Shown piece by piece: positions 53,853-61,872 of a stretch of 64,000 nt of DNA; position 1 is the first letter of the stretch; every line of letters begins with the position of its first letter. The notes beneath the pieces were generated by a model. It did not search any database. It saw only the letters and a list, made by a program, of their open reading frames with translations, and was not told the origin of the DNA. The translations under genes and the position numbers were made by a program. The DNA is from Bailinhaonella thermotolerans (GTDB lineage: Bacteria; Actinomycetota; Actinomycetes; Streptosporangiales; Streptosporangiaceae). The DNA lies in contig NZ_QZEY01000001.1 of NCBI RefSeq assembly GCF_003594875.1, forward strand, positions 992,001 to 1,056,000. The letters are read 5' to 3'.

Positions 53853-54355
53853 CATCCTTGCGATGACGGACCACAGGTCAGAGAGAGCGGTCGGCCGCAG
53901 GGGGGCAAGCGTTCACCGTCCGCCCCGGCGTGGGTGATCGGAACCCGCCGCGTTCACGCGACGGCGACGCCCTCCACGACGGAGGGCTCGCCGGCGAAAG
54001 GGGCAGGCGTTCACCGCTGCCCGGGACCGCGAACGTCCACCCCGCGCCGTGATCACGCGATCGTGAACCGCCCGCGGAGCAGGATCGCAAAATCACGACG
54101 ACGCCGACCCGCACCCGCCGCATCCTTGCGATGACGGACCACAGGTCAGAGAGAGCGGTCGGCCGCAGGGGCAGGCGTTCACCGTCCGCCCCGGCGTGGA
54201 TGCTCGGAAACCACCGCACTCACGCGACGGCGCGCCCCGCACGACGGAGGGCTCGCCGGCGACAGGGGCAGGCGTTCACCGCTGCCCGGGACCGCGAACG
54301 TCCACCCCGCGCCGCGATTGGGAACCGCCCGCGGAGCAGGATCGCAGGATCACGA
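53853..54355. repeat. Tandem duplication of a ~268-base non-coding unit
   Basis: Copy A runs 53853-54120 and copy B from 54121 to about 54355 (shortened). Both begin CATCCTTGCGATGACGGACC, continue with ACAGGTCAGAGAGAGCGGTC, contain GACGGAGGGCTCGCCGGCGA, and end with a GATC palindrome. Point differences and a small deletion in copy B show the duplication is not brand new. Confidence 0.88.
54047..54103. repeat. GATC-palindrome element 3
   Basis: CCGTGATCACGCGATCGTGA, a GC-rich loop, then AGGATCGCAAAATCACGACGACG. It lies at the end of duplication copy A; its counterpart in copy B (54312-54356) has lost about 13 bases of the left arm. Confidence 0.75.
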
Positions 54356-54480
54356 CGGGGTGGTCCGCGCACGCGGCGGCGCTATGGGGACGTGTCGCGG
54401 GGTCTAGGCCGGTGGGCGGGCGGAACGGGGCCGGGACACGCGGTCTCCGTCGTGATCTTGCGGTTCCCTGTCGCCGGGGG

Positions 54481-55209
54481 TCAGGGGGCGGCCGGAGGGC
54501 GGGTGGTGATCTCGTGGATCAGGCCGTAGTCGAGGGCCTCGGAGGAGGTCAGGCGACGGCCCTGGAGGGCGTCGTCGCGGATCTCGTCCACCTCGCGGCC
54601 GGTGATGTCGGCGATGCGGAAGTAGACGGTGTCGAGCATGTGCCGCATCTGGGCGGTGGCCGCGGCGAGTTCCGCGGCGTTGCCCTCCAGGCGGAGGCGG
54701 GGCTCGGACAGGCGGATCACGGCGTTGGGGCTCGCCTGGCGGCGGTGGGCGGCGGCGAGCACGCCCACGGCCGGGCCGCCGACCTCGCCGATGACCTGGG
54801 CGTGCAGCGGCACGTTGAGCGCGTCGAGGGTGTCGATCAGGGTCACGGCCGCGCCGAGGTCGGCGTCCGGGGTGTTGAGGTGCAGGCGGATCGGGTCCTC
54901 GCCCAGGGCGTCCAGCGTGAGGAGCTGCGCGGACACGGCGGTGACGCGCTCGTCGTCGAGCCGGCCGTGCACCATGACGATGCGCCGCTCGAAGAGCCGG
55001 TCCGTGATCGGATCCGGTCCCAGCGGCACGAAGTACGACGGCAGCCGGTCGGGCCGCCTCTCCTCCGGGCGCTGGGGCTCGGTCCGCCCCGGCCCGGGCA
55101 GCTCGGGCGGGAACGGCCCCCACTCCGGCAGCCTCGATCCGAACCCGGCCCTGGGGCCCGTTCCCGAGATCCCGTTCAGGGCGCCGTTCACGTTCCTGTT
55201 CACGTTCAT
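54481..55209 (-). CDS. ClpP-family protein lacking the catalytic triad
   Basis: A 242-residue protein with a ~55-residue Pro-rich N-terminus and a ClpP fold from about residue 60 (LFERRIVMVHGRLDD...). Aligned by eye to ClpP, the nucleophile region GQAASMG is GEVGGPA, the His region IHQP is LSEP, and the Asp position in DRxxSAxEAxxYGL is Gly in QGRRLTSSEALDYGLI. All three catalytic residues are lost while the fold motifs (DTLDAL, SPNAVI, SEALDYGLI) are kept. It may be a structural or regulatory ring subunit (compare plastid/cyanobacterial ClpR) or an independent binding protein. Expression start ATG 55209. Confidence 0.85.
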   Translation of the reverse strand: MNVNRNVNGALNGISGTGPRAGFGSRLPEWGPFPPELPGPGRTEPQRPEERRPDRLPSYFVPLGPDPITDRLFERRIVMVHGRLDDERVTAVSAQLLTLDALGEDPIRLHLNTPDADLGAAVTLIDTLDALNVPLHAQVIGEVGGPAVGVLAAAHRRQASPNAVIRLSEPRLRLEGNAAELAAATAQMRHMLDTVYFRIADITGREVDEIRDDALQGRRLTSSEALDYGLIHEITTRPPAAP

Positions 55210-55345
55210 GATCTCCTTCGTTGCCGAATCGATCCGTCCGCGCGCCCCCGCGCCGCCCGTGCCGTACGGCTCCCGCCCCGGGACGCCACCGTCGCGCGGG
55301 GCTCGCGCGGCGGGCGCGACGCCGTACCGGGGCCGAGGGGTGTCG

Positions 55346-55609
55346 TCAGAGGGCGCGCCAGGTGATCTGGGCGCCGATGGCGGCGGCGTAGCGTTCGAGG
55401 GTGGTGGCGCGCACGTCGGACTCGCCGGACTCCAGGCGGGCGACCGCCGACTGGGACGTGCCCATGCGCGCGGCGACGTCGGTCTGGGACAGGCCGGCTG
55501 CGGTGCGGCGGCGGGCGAGTTCGACGATCAGCTCGCGGCGCTCGGCCTCCATCTCACGGCGGCGGCGCTCGGCCATCTCGTCGAATCCGGGCAGCCGTGA
55601 TCGCTCCAT
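55346..55609 (-). CDS. Small XRE-family HTH regulator
   Basis: An 87-residue protein. A charged N-terminal helix (about 10-35, ERRRREMEAERRELIVELARRR) precedes an XRE HTH (about 36-80: LSQTDVAARMGTSQSAVARLESGESDVRATTLERYAAAIG), like antitoxins of HigA type. No toxin-like ORF is adjacent. It is divergent from a GNAT gene, and a clear inverted repeat lies at its own start, so autoregulation is likely. Confidence 0.85.
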   Translation of the reverse strand: MERSRLPGFDEMAERRRREMEAERRELIVELARRRTAAGLSQTDVAARMGTSQSAVARLESGESDVRATTLERYAAAIGAQITWRAL

Positions 55610-55617
55610 ACCTCATA

Positions 55618-55641
55618 CGGTATCTCGTTTGTGAGATATCG
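55618..55641. promoter_or_regulatory. Probable operator of the XRE regulator
   Basis: CGGTATCTC-GTTTGT-GAGATATCG: 9-base arms with one mismatch and a 6-base spacer, 9 bases upstream of the XRE gene start and about 30 bases upstream of the divergent GNAT start. Confidence 0.7.
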
Positions 55642-55671
55642 TCCACGGCTCCCCCGGCGGACAATCGCGGG

Positions 55672-56232
55672 ATGAGGCTGCGGACGGAACGGCTCTCGCT
55701 GCGCCCGGTCACCCCGGGGGACGCGGGCGCACTGCGGGAGCACTGGGGCGATCCGGCGGTGCGCGAGCACCTGTTCGACGGCGAGCCGGTCACGGAGGCG
55801 CTGGCGGCGGAGCTGGTCGCGGCGAGCGAGCGGGACTTCCGCGAGGCGGGGTACGGCCTGTGGGCGGTGTTCGGCGCGCCCGAGCCCGGAAGCGGCGGGC
55901 CTCCGGGCTGGGACGGGCCTGCCGGCGAGGCCGGGCCTGCCGGCGAGGACGGCGGCCTGGTGGGCGTGTGCGGGCTGCGGGCGGACGACGGGGGCGAGGC
56001 CGAACTGGTCTACAGCCTGGCTCCCCGGTCCCGGGGGCGCGGGCTGGCCGCCGAGGCGACGCGGGCGGTCCTCGGCCACGCCTTCGGGTCGGCGGGCCTG
56101 AAGCGCGTCGTGGCGGAGGTCGACCCGGGGAACGCCCCTTCGGCGGCGCTGGCCGTCCGGCTCGGCATGGCTCCCGTGCCGGACGCCCCCGGGCCGTACC
56201 TGCGCTTCGTCCTGGAAGCGCCGGGAGCGTGA
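55672..56232 (+). CDS. GNAT family N-acetyltransferase (RimJ/RimL-like)
   Basis: A 186-residue acetyltransferase starting with the RimJ/RimL-type LRTERLSLRPVTPGDAGAL. The acetyl-CoA loop is LAPRSRGRGLAAEATRAVLGHAF (about 120-142). It carries an unusual Gly/Pro-rich insert (about 70-95, with a repeated AGEAGPAGE). ATG 55672 has no ribosome site; GACAAT six bases upstream could be the -10 of a leaderless transcript. Divergent from the XRE regulator. Confidence 0.85.
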   Translation: MRLRTERLSLRPVTPGDAGALREHWGDPAVREHLFDGEPVTEALAAELVAASERDFREAGYGLWAVFGAPEPGSGGPPGWDGPAGEAGPAGEDGGLVGVCGLRADDGGEAELVYSLAPRSRGRGLAAEATRAVLGHAFGSAGLKRVVAEVDPGNAPSAALAVRLGMAPVPDAPGPYLRFVLEAPGA

Positions 56233-56317
56233 GGCGGGACGCGCGCGCCCGGGCGCGCGGGCCGCGATGATGGGAGGATGATGGAGGGAACGCCCTCTTG
56301 AGGCGGGAGGCCCCCGT

Positions 56318-57070
56318 ATGTTCGAACGCTTCACGGACCGGGCGCGGCGCGTGGTCGTGCACGCGCAGGAGGAGGCCCGGCGGTTCGGCCACGAGCGCAT
56401 CGACACCCGGCACCTGCTGCTCGGGCTGCTGCGGGAGGATCAGGGGGCGGCCGCGCAGGCCCTGGAGAGATCCGGCGTGACCCTGGACGGCGCGCGGGCG
56501 GAGATGGAGCCCGGCGGCGGCCCCGCGCGCGAGGACGTCCACACCCCGTTCGCGCCCGAGGCCAAGAAGACGCTGGAGCTGGGGCTGCGCGAGGCCCTGC
56601 ATCTCGGGCACAACCACATCGGCACCGAGCACATCCTCCTCGGCGTGATCAGGGCCGAGGACAGCCACGGCGCCCGGCTGCTCGAACGCCTCTCCCCCGG
56701 CCTCGCCGAGGTGCGCGCCCAGGTCCTGGAGGCCCTGCGCACCGCCGACCCGGAGACCACCGAGAGCCTGCACTCTCCCGGCCTCGCCTACGAGGCCGCC
56801 CGCGAGCGCCGCTCACGCCGTACGGAGCCCCTCAACGCCGTCCGCGACCTCCTGGTCCGCATCGAGGCCCGGCTCGCCCGCATCGAGGCCCGCCTCGACG
56901 CCCTCGAAGCCCGGCCCGCGGACTCCCCCGCGCCGACCGGCCAGGGCCCCGCCCGCGCGGAACCCGGAGCCCAGCCCGGGGAAAGCGGCCTCGGGCCCGG
57001 GGAAAGCGGCCTCGGGCCCGGGGAGCGCCGCCGCCCGGAGGATCCGCCGGAGTCCGCGACCTCGCGCTGA
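56318..57070 (+). CDS. Stand-alone Clp N-terminal domain protein
   Basis: A 250-residue protein opening with two Clp_N repeats like those of ClpC (MFERFTDRARRVVVHAQEEARRFGHERIDTRHLLLGLL, then FAPEAKKTLELGLREALHLGHNHIGTEHILLGVI, about 1-140). No AAA+ module follows. A short coiled coil at about 170-200 (RIEARLARIEARLDALEAR) and a disordered tail with a duplicated PGESGLG unit complete it. Such proteins may bind Clp adaptors or substrates without ATPase activity. GGGAGG upstream fixes ATG 56318. Confidence 0.88.
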   Translation: MFERFTDRARRVVVHAQEEARRFGHERIDTRHLLLGLLREDQGAAAQALERSGVTLDGARAEMEPGGGPAREDVHTPFAPEAKKTLELGLREALHLGHNHIGTEHILLGVIRAEDSHGARLLERLSPGLAEVRAQVLEALRTADPETTESLHSPGLAYEAARERRSRRTEPLNAVRDLLVRIEARLARIEARLDALEARPADSPAPTGQGPARAEPGAQPGESGLGPGESGLGPGERRRPEDPPESATSR

Positions 57071-57229
57071 CCCTGGCACGCCCGGGACGGCGCGCTCCGG
57101 ACGCCGTCGTCCCGCTCACGCCCACGCCCCGGGGCGTCCACTCTCCGGGAGCACACGCGCCCCGCAGCGCACGCGCCGCCCGTGCCGGCGTCCCCGAGCG
57201 ACGCCTCTCCCGAGCGACACGCCGTCCCG

Positions 57230-57262
57230 GGGGGTGCGGCGCCCCGAGCGCGCCGCACCCCC
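57230..57262. terminator. Terminator between convergent genes
   Basis: A perfect 12-base stem, GGGGGTGCGGCG (57230-57241) with CGCCGCACCCCC (57251-57262), and a 9-base loop, between the Clp N-domain gene and the convergent ACT-GNAT gene; probably bidirectional. Confidence 0.75.
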
Positions 57263-57331
57263 GTCTCCCCGCCCTGCCCGGTCAGCGAGTCGATCCCGCG
57301 CCCGCCGTACGGCCCGCCGGCGGGCGGCGGG

Positions 57332-58369
57332 TCAGGACGGCCGGGGTACGGCGACGCCGAGCGGGAGGCGGGCCTCCCGGAGGGCGGGGTCGGAGGTGCG
57401 GGCCAGGGTCGCGCCGAGCCGCTGGAGGATGCGGCGCATGCGGGTGTTCTCGGGCAGGAGGGTGGCGCGCACCTCGGCGAGCCCGTGGTCGCGCGCGGCG
57501 GTCACCAGGAGCCGGGCGAGGGCGGTGCCCAGGCCGCGGCCCTGCCAGCGGTCCTCCACCAGGAAGGCCAGCTCTCCGACGCCGGGCTCGGGGGTGAACA
57601 TGAGATTGGCCATGGCGATCACCTGCCCGTCGTGGCAGGCGACGACCGAGAGGCCGTTGCCCCGGTCGCACAGCCGGTCGAAGACGCGCGGGGGCAGGGC
57701 GGGCATGGCGCTGAAGTACCGCAGGCGCTGGGTCGCCAGGGAGCAGCGCTGGTGCAGGTCACGGACGGCCTCGCGGTAGAGCGGGGTCAACGTCGCCACC
57801 CGCACCTCGGCGCCGTCGGGCAGCCGCAGGTCCCGGCCCCCGGAGAGGCCGGCCGAGGGCTCGGCGGCGGGCCGCGCCAGCCGTACGAGCGCGGCGGCGC
57901 GGGCGGCCTCGGTCAGGGTGAAGGGCAGCCCGGCGCGGCGGAGCCGGACGGCGCGGCGGTCGCCCGCGGGGACGGTCAGCAGGGTGGGGTCGGGCAACTC
58001 GCTCATATCGGCACCGTAGACCCACCGGGCGTCGTCGGCGCGCAGCAGGTCGGCCAGGGCCTCGGGCAGCCGCCAGGGGGCCGCGGCAAGCCGCGCGGCG
58101 ATCAGCAGGACCCGGGTGGGCTCGTCGGTCAGCTCGTGCGGCGTGGCGGGCACGACGCGGACGCGGCGGCCCCCCGCGGCCTCCAGCGCGGCGCGCACGC
58201 GCCCGGGCTCGGCGGGGATGTCCGCGATGAACTCGTCCACGGTCCCGTCCGCGTCCGGCTGCACGCTGAGCGCCAGGATGTTGCCGCCGTTCCCGGCGAG
58301 CGCCGAGGCCAGGGCGGCGAGCCTCCCGGGACGCTCGTCAACGGTGGTACGAATACGCAGGAACCCCAT
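57332..58369 (-). CDS. ACT-GNAT fusion acetyltransferase
   Basis: A 345-residue protein. An N-terminal ACT domain (about 1-75: LRIRTTVDERPGRLAALASALAGNGGNILALSVQPD) is joined by a middle region to a GNAT domain at about 190-335 with acetyl-CoA motif FLVEDRWQGRGLGTALARLLV. Characterised actinobacterial ACT-GNAT enzymes are lysine acetyltransferases whose activity responds to an amino acid bound by ACT; known targets include acetyl-CoA synthetase. Its ligand and target here are unknown. ATG 58369 has AGGAGTGTTAC upstream. Confidence 0.9.
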   Translation of the reverse strand: MGFLRIRTTVDERPGRLAALASALAGNGGNILALSVQPDADGTVDEFIADIPAEPGRVRAALEAAGGRRVRVVPATPHELTDEPTRVLLIAARLAAAPWRLPEALADLLRADDARWVYGADMSELPDPTLLTVPAGDRRAVRLRRAGLPFTLTEAARAAALVRLARPAAEPSAGLSGGRDLRLPDGAEVRVATLTPLYREAVRDLHQRCSLATQRLRYFSAMPALPPRVFDRLCDRGNGLSVVACHDGQVIAMANLMFTPEPGVGELAFLVEDRWQGRGLGTALARLLVTAARDHGLAEVRATLLPENTRMRRILQRLGATLARTSDPALREARLPLGVAVPRPS

Positions 58370-58621
58370 GTAACACTCCTCTCATCGCCGACCACCCTGC
58401 CCGAGGCGTGTGTCGGGACCGTTTCGGCGGAATGAGGCCCGGGTTTCCGCCGGGCCGACGCGGGACGCGCGATGAGGCAGCGAGGAAGGCCGACGAATGC
58501 CCGAGATGTCCCACAGGTTCACCGGCGAGGCCCGTTCGGAACGCGCCGGACGGCACCCCTCAGGACGGCCGCGTGCCGGACGACCGCGCGCCGGACTGCA
58601 CTCCGGACGGCGGTGCGCCTG

Positions 58622-60037
58622 ATGCCCGCTCCCCGCACCCCCGGTTTCGTCAACGGCGGCGTCTCGTTCTGGTACCGCGAGCCCGGCCTGCCCGAGCCCG
58701 GGCCCCGGCTGGACGGCGACGTGCGCGCCGACGTGGTGATCGTCGGCGCGGGCTACACCGGCCTGTGGACCGCCTACCACCTCAAGCGCGCCGACCCGGC
58801 GCTGCGCGTGGTCGTGCTGGAGAGCGAGTTCGCGGGCTTCGGCGCGTCCGGGCGCAACGGCGGCTGGCTCTCCGGCGAGCTGCCCGGCTCCCCGGAGCGC
58901 TACGCCCGCACCCACGGGCGCGAGGCCGCCGTCGCGTTCCAGCGGGCGATGTTCGCCACGGTGGACGAGGTGCTGGCCACGCTGGACGCCGAGGGGATCG
59001 ACGCCGACGCGGTCAAGGGCGGGCAGCTCGGCGTAGCCCGTAACCCCGCCCAGGCCGCACGGCTGGCCCGCTTCGTCGAGGAGAGCCGCGCCTGGGGCTG
59101 GGGCGAGTCCGACCTGCGGCTGCTCGACCCGGCCGAGCGCGAGGGCCGCCTGCGCGTGGCCGGGGCCGTCGCCGCCGCCTGGACGCCCCACTGCGCCCGC
59201 GTGCAGCCCGCCAAGCTCGCCCGGGGCCTGGCCGGGGCCGTGCGCCGCCTCGGCGTCGAGGTCTACGAGCGCACCCCGGTCACCGCGATCCGCCCCTCCC
59301 GGGGCCGCACGGCCGCCGCCGCGCTCACGCCGTACGGCACGGCCTGGGGAGACGCGGTGCTGCGTACGACCGAGGGGTTCACCGCGCGGCTGCCGGGGCT
59401 GCGCCGCGAGTGGCTGCCGATGAACAGCTCGATGATCGTCACCGAGCCGCTGCCGGCCGAGGTCTGGGACGAGATCGGCTGGGCGGGGCGCGAGCTGCTG
59501 GGCGACGCCGCGCACTACTACATGTACGCCCAGCGCACCGCCGACGACCGGATCGCGTTCGGCGGGCGCGGCAGGCCGTACCTGTACGGCTCGCGCGTGG
59601 ACGACCGCGGCCGCACGGCCGCCTGGACGGTCGACGCGCTGTGGTCGCTGCTGACCGGCATGTTCCCGGCGGTCGCCGCGTACCGGGCCGACCACGCCTG
59701 GTCGGGGGTGCTCGGCGTGCCCCGGGACTGGTGCGCGACCGTCGGCCTCGACCGCGCGACCGGCCTGGGCTGGGCGGGCGGCTACACCGGCAACGGCGTC
59801 AGCACCACGAACCTGGCCGCCCGCACCCTGCGCGACCTCGTCCTCGGCCGCGACACCGAGCTGACCGCGCTGCCGTGGACCGGCCGGCGCGTCCGCCGCT
59901 GGGAGCCGGAGCCGCTGCGCTGGCTCGGCGTCCACTCGATGTACACGCTGTACCGCCGCGCCGACGCCCAGGAGGCGGCGGGCTCCGGCCGCACCTCGCC
60001 CCTGGCGCGCCTGGCCGATCTGATCACGGGTCACTGA
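58622..60037 (+). CDS. FAD-dependent oxidoreductase (PuuB/DAO family)
   Basis: A 471-residue flavoprotein. The FAD motif is DVVIVGAGYTGLWTAYHLKR (about 38-57), followed by SEFAGFGASGRNGGWLSGEL, in which the GASGRNGG block is typical of gamma-glutamylputrescine oxidase-like enzymes. The C-terminal GWAGGYTGNGVSTTNLAARTLRDLVLG closes the flavin site. ATG 58622 begins the family homology; longer frames upstream do not match. The amidohydrolase gene 68 bases downstream is probably co-transcribed, suggesting amine or amide catabolism. Confidence 0.88.
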   Translation: MPAPRTPGFVNGGVSFWYREPGLPEPGPRLDGDVRADVVIVGAGYTGLWTAYHLKRADPALRVVVLESEFAGFGASGRNGGWLSGELPGSPERYARTHGREAAVAFQRAMFATVDEVLATLDAEGIDADAVKGGQLGVARNPAQAARLARFVEESRAWGWGESDLRLLDPAEREGRLRVAGAVAAAWTPHCARVQPAKLARGLAGAVRRLGVEVYERTPVTAIRPSRGRTAAAALTPYGTAWGDAVLRTTEGFTARLPGLRREWLPMNSSMIVTEPLPAEVWDEIGWAGRELLGDAAHYYMYAQRTADDRIAFGGRGRPYLYGSRVDDRGRTAAWTVDALWSLLTGMFPAVAAYRADHAWSGVLGVPRDWCATVGLDRATGLGWAGGYTGNGVSTTNLAARTLRDLVLGRDTELTALPWTGRRVRRWEPEPLRWLGVHSMYTLYRRADAQEAAGSGRTSPLARLADLITGH

Positions 60038-60105
60038 GACTCCCCTGGAGCCCTTCGGTCTGTCACGATTTCTGCTGCACACCGGCACCCGCGCCGGTCC
60101 GATGA

Positions 60106-61776
60106 ATGGATGTGGGCGACTTGAGCGAGTTTCTCTTCCGGGGAGGACGCGTCTTCACCGCCGACTCGGCGATGCCCTGGGCCGAGGCCGTGCTCGTCAG
60201 GGACGGCGTGATCGCGGCGGTGGGGGCCGCGCGCGAGGTGGAGCGCCTGGCCGGGCCCGGGGCCGAGCCGGTGGACCTGGCCGGCGGGCTGCTCACGCCC
60301 GGGTTCGTGGACGCGCACGCGCACCCGGTGCAGGCCGGGCTCGAACGCGCGCGCTGCGACCTGGCCGAGCTGTACGGCGAGGACGCCTACCTGCGGCGGA
60401 TCGCCGAGTACGCCGCGGCCAACCCCGGCAAGGAGTGGGTGGACGGCGGCGGCTGGGACATGTCGGCGTTCCCCGGCGGGCTGCCGCACCGGCGCGCGCT
60501 GGACTCGGTGGTGCCGGACCGGCCCGCGTACCTGATCCAGCGCGACCACCACGCGGCGTGGGTGAACACCCGGGCGCTGGAGCTGGCGGGGATCGGCCGG
60601 GACACGCCCGACCCCGTGGACGGCCGCATCGAGCGCGACGAGGACGGGACGCCGTCGGGGGTGCTGCACGAGGGCGCGATGGAGCTGGTCGGCCCGCTCG
60701 CCCCCCGGCCCACCGGGGAGGACCTGCGCGCGGCGCTGCTCGACGCCCAGGCGTACCTCTTCTCGCAGGGCGTCACGGGCTGGCAGGACGCGATCGTGGG
60801 CGCGTACGCCGGCTCCGACGACCAGCTCCCGGTCTACCTGGAGGCCGACGCGGCCGGGCTGCTGCGGGCGCGGGTCGTGGGCGCGCTGTGGTGGGACCGG
60901 GCCCGAGGGCGGGAGCAGATCGAGGAGCTGGCGGACAAGCGCTCGCGGGCGGTGCCCGGCGGCCGCTTCCACCCGACCTCGGTCAAGATCATGCAGGACG
61001 GCATCCCGGAGAACTTCACCGCCGCCATGATCGACCCCTACCTGGACGGCTGCGGCTGCCTCACCGACCGCCGCGGGCTCTCCTACGTGGATCCCGCGGA
61101 CCTGCGCGGGTACGTCGCGGCCCTGGACCGGGCCGGGTTCCAGGTGCACTTCCACGCGATCGGCGACCGCGCGGTGCGCGAGGCGCTGGACGCCTTCGAG
61201 GCCATGGGCCCCTCCAGCGGCGACCTGCGGCACCACATCGCGCACGTCCAGGTGGTGCACCCCGACGACGTCCCGCGCTTCGCCGCCCTCGGCGTCGCCG
61301 CCAACCTCCAGATGCTGTGGGCCACCCACCACGCCCAGATGGACGAGCTGTGCATCCCGTTCCTCGGCGACGAGCGGGCGGCCTGGCAGTACCCCTTCGC
61401 CGACCTGGTCGCCGCCGGGACGCGGCTGTGCGCGGGCAGCGACTGGCCGGTGTCCAGCGCCGACCCGATCCAGGCGATCCACGTCGCCGTCAACCGCACG
61501 GAGCCGGGCGGCTCGGTGCACGCGTCCTACCCCACGGCGGCCACGCCCCTGCTCCCCGAGCAGCGGATCTCGCTGGAGACGGCCCTCACGGCGTACACCG
61601 CGGGCTCGGCCTGGATCAACCGCGACGCCGACGGCGGCTCGATCACCCCGGGCAAGCGCGCCGACCTGGCCGTCCTCGACCGCGACCCGTTCACGCTGGA
61701 CCCGGCCGACATCTGGACCACCCGGGTCCGGGCGACGTTCGTCTCCGGCGAGCCCGTCCACGAGCGGAAGGACTGA
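60106..61776 (+). CDS. Amidohydrolase, YtcJ-like
   Basis: A 556-residue metal-dependent hydrolase. The HxH ligand pair is in GFVDAHAHPVQAGL (about 66), SVKIMQDG carries the bridging Lys-like position, HFHAIGDRA and HIAHVQVVHPDD carry further His ligands, and AGSDWPVSSADP provides the catalytic Asp (about 445). The closing GSITPGKRADLAVLDRDPF is typical of the amidohydrolase-3 (YtcJ) group. ATG 60106, GTG 60112 or TTG 60121 are possible starts; no strong ribosome site separates them. Substrate unknown. Confidence 0.87.
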   Translation: MDVGDLSEFLFRGGRVFTADSAMPWAEAVLVRDGVIAAVGAAREVERLAGPGAEPVDLAGGLLTPGFVDAHAHPVQAGLERARCDLAELYGEDAYLRRIAEYAAANPGKEWVDGGGWDMSAFPGGLPHRRALDSVVPDRPAYLIQRDHHAAWVNTRALELAGIGRDTPDPVDGRIERDEDGTPSGVLHEGAMELVGPLAPRPTGEDLRAALLDAQAYLFSQGVTGWQDAIVGAYAGSDDQLPVYLEADAAGLLRARVVGALWWDRARGREQIEELADKRSRAVPGGRFHPTSVKIMQDGIPENFTAAMIDPYLDGCGCLTDRRGLSYVDPADLRGYVAALDRAGFQVHFHAIGDRAVREALDAFEAMGPSSGDLRHHIAHVQVVHPDDVPRFAALGVAANLQMLWATHHAQMDELCIPFLGDERAAWQYPFADLVAAGTRLCAGSDWPVSSADPIQAIHVAVNRTEPGGSVHASYPTAATPLLPEQRISLETALTAYTAGSAWINRDADGGSITPGKRADLAVLDRDPFTLDPADIWTTRVRATFVSGEPVHERKD

Positions 61777-61872
61777 CCCGGGGGAACACACGATCCGCCC
61801 GGGACGCCAGATCTTGCGGGTGCTGGGGCGATAAGGGAGATTGCGCGTAGGGACCACGAATCTGGGGGTTTC

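Larger units (their letters stand above)
53479..54480. other. 1-kb non-coding repeat region
   Basis: No supported gene. It consists largely of GATC-centred palindromic elements at 53611-53668, 53779-53837, 54047-54103, 54312-54356 (left arm truncated) and a half element at 54449-54470, embedded in a ~268-base tandem duplication (53853-54355). Short frames here (e.g. 53878-54219 minus) follow the repeats and have no homology I recognise. Confidence 0.75.

Noticed and set aside
53878-54219. Short ORFs in the 1-kb repeat region
   Set aside because: They follow the duplicated non-coding unit, lack ribosome sites and show no recognisable protein features.
53611-54356. CRISPR array in the 54-kb repeats
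   Set aside because: Repeats are palindromic elements at irregular distances within a tandem duplication; there are no uniform spacers and no cas genes.
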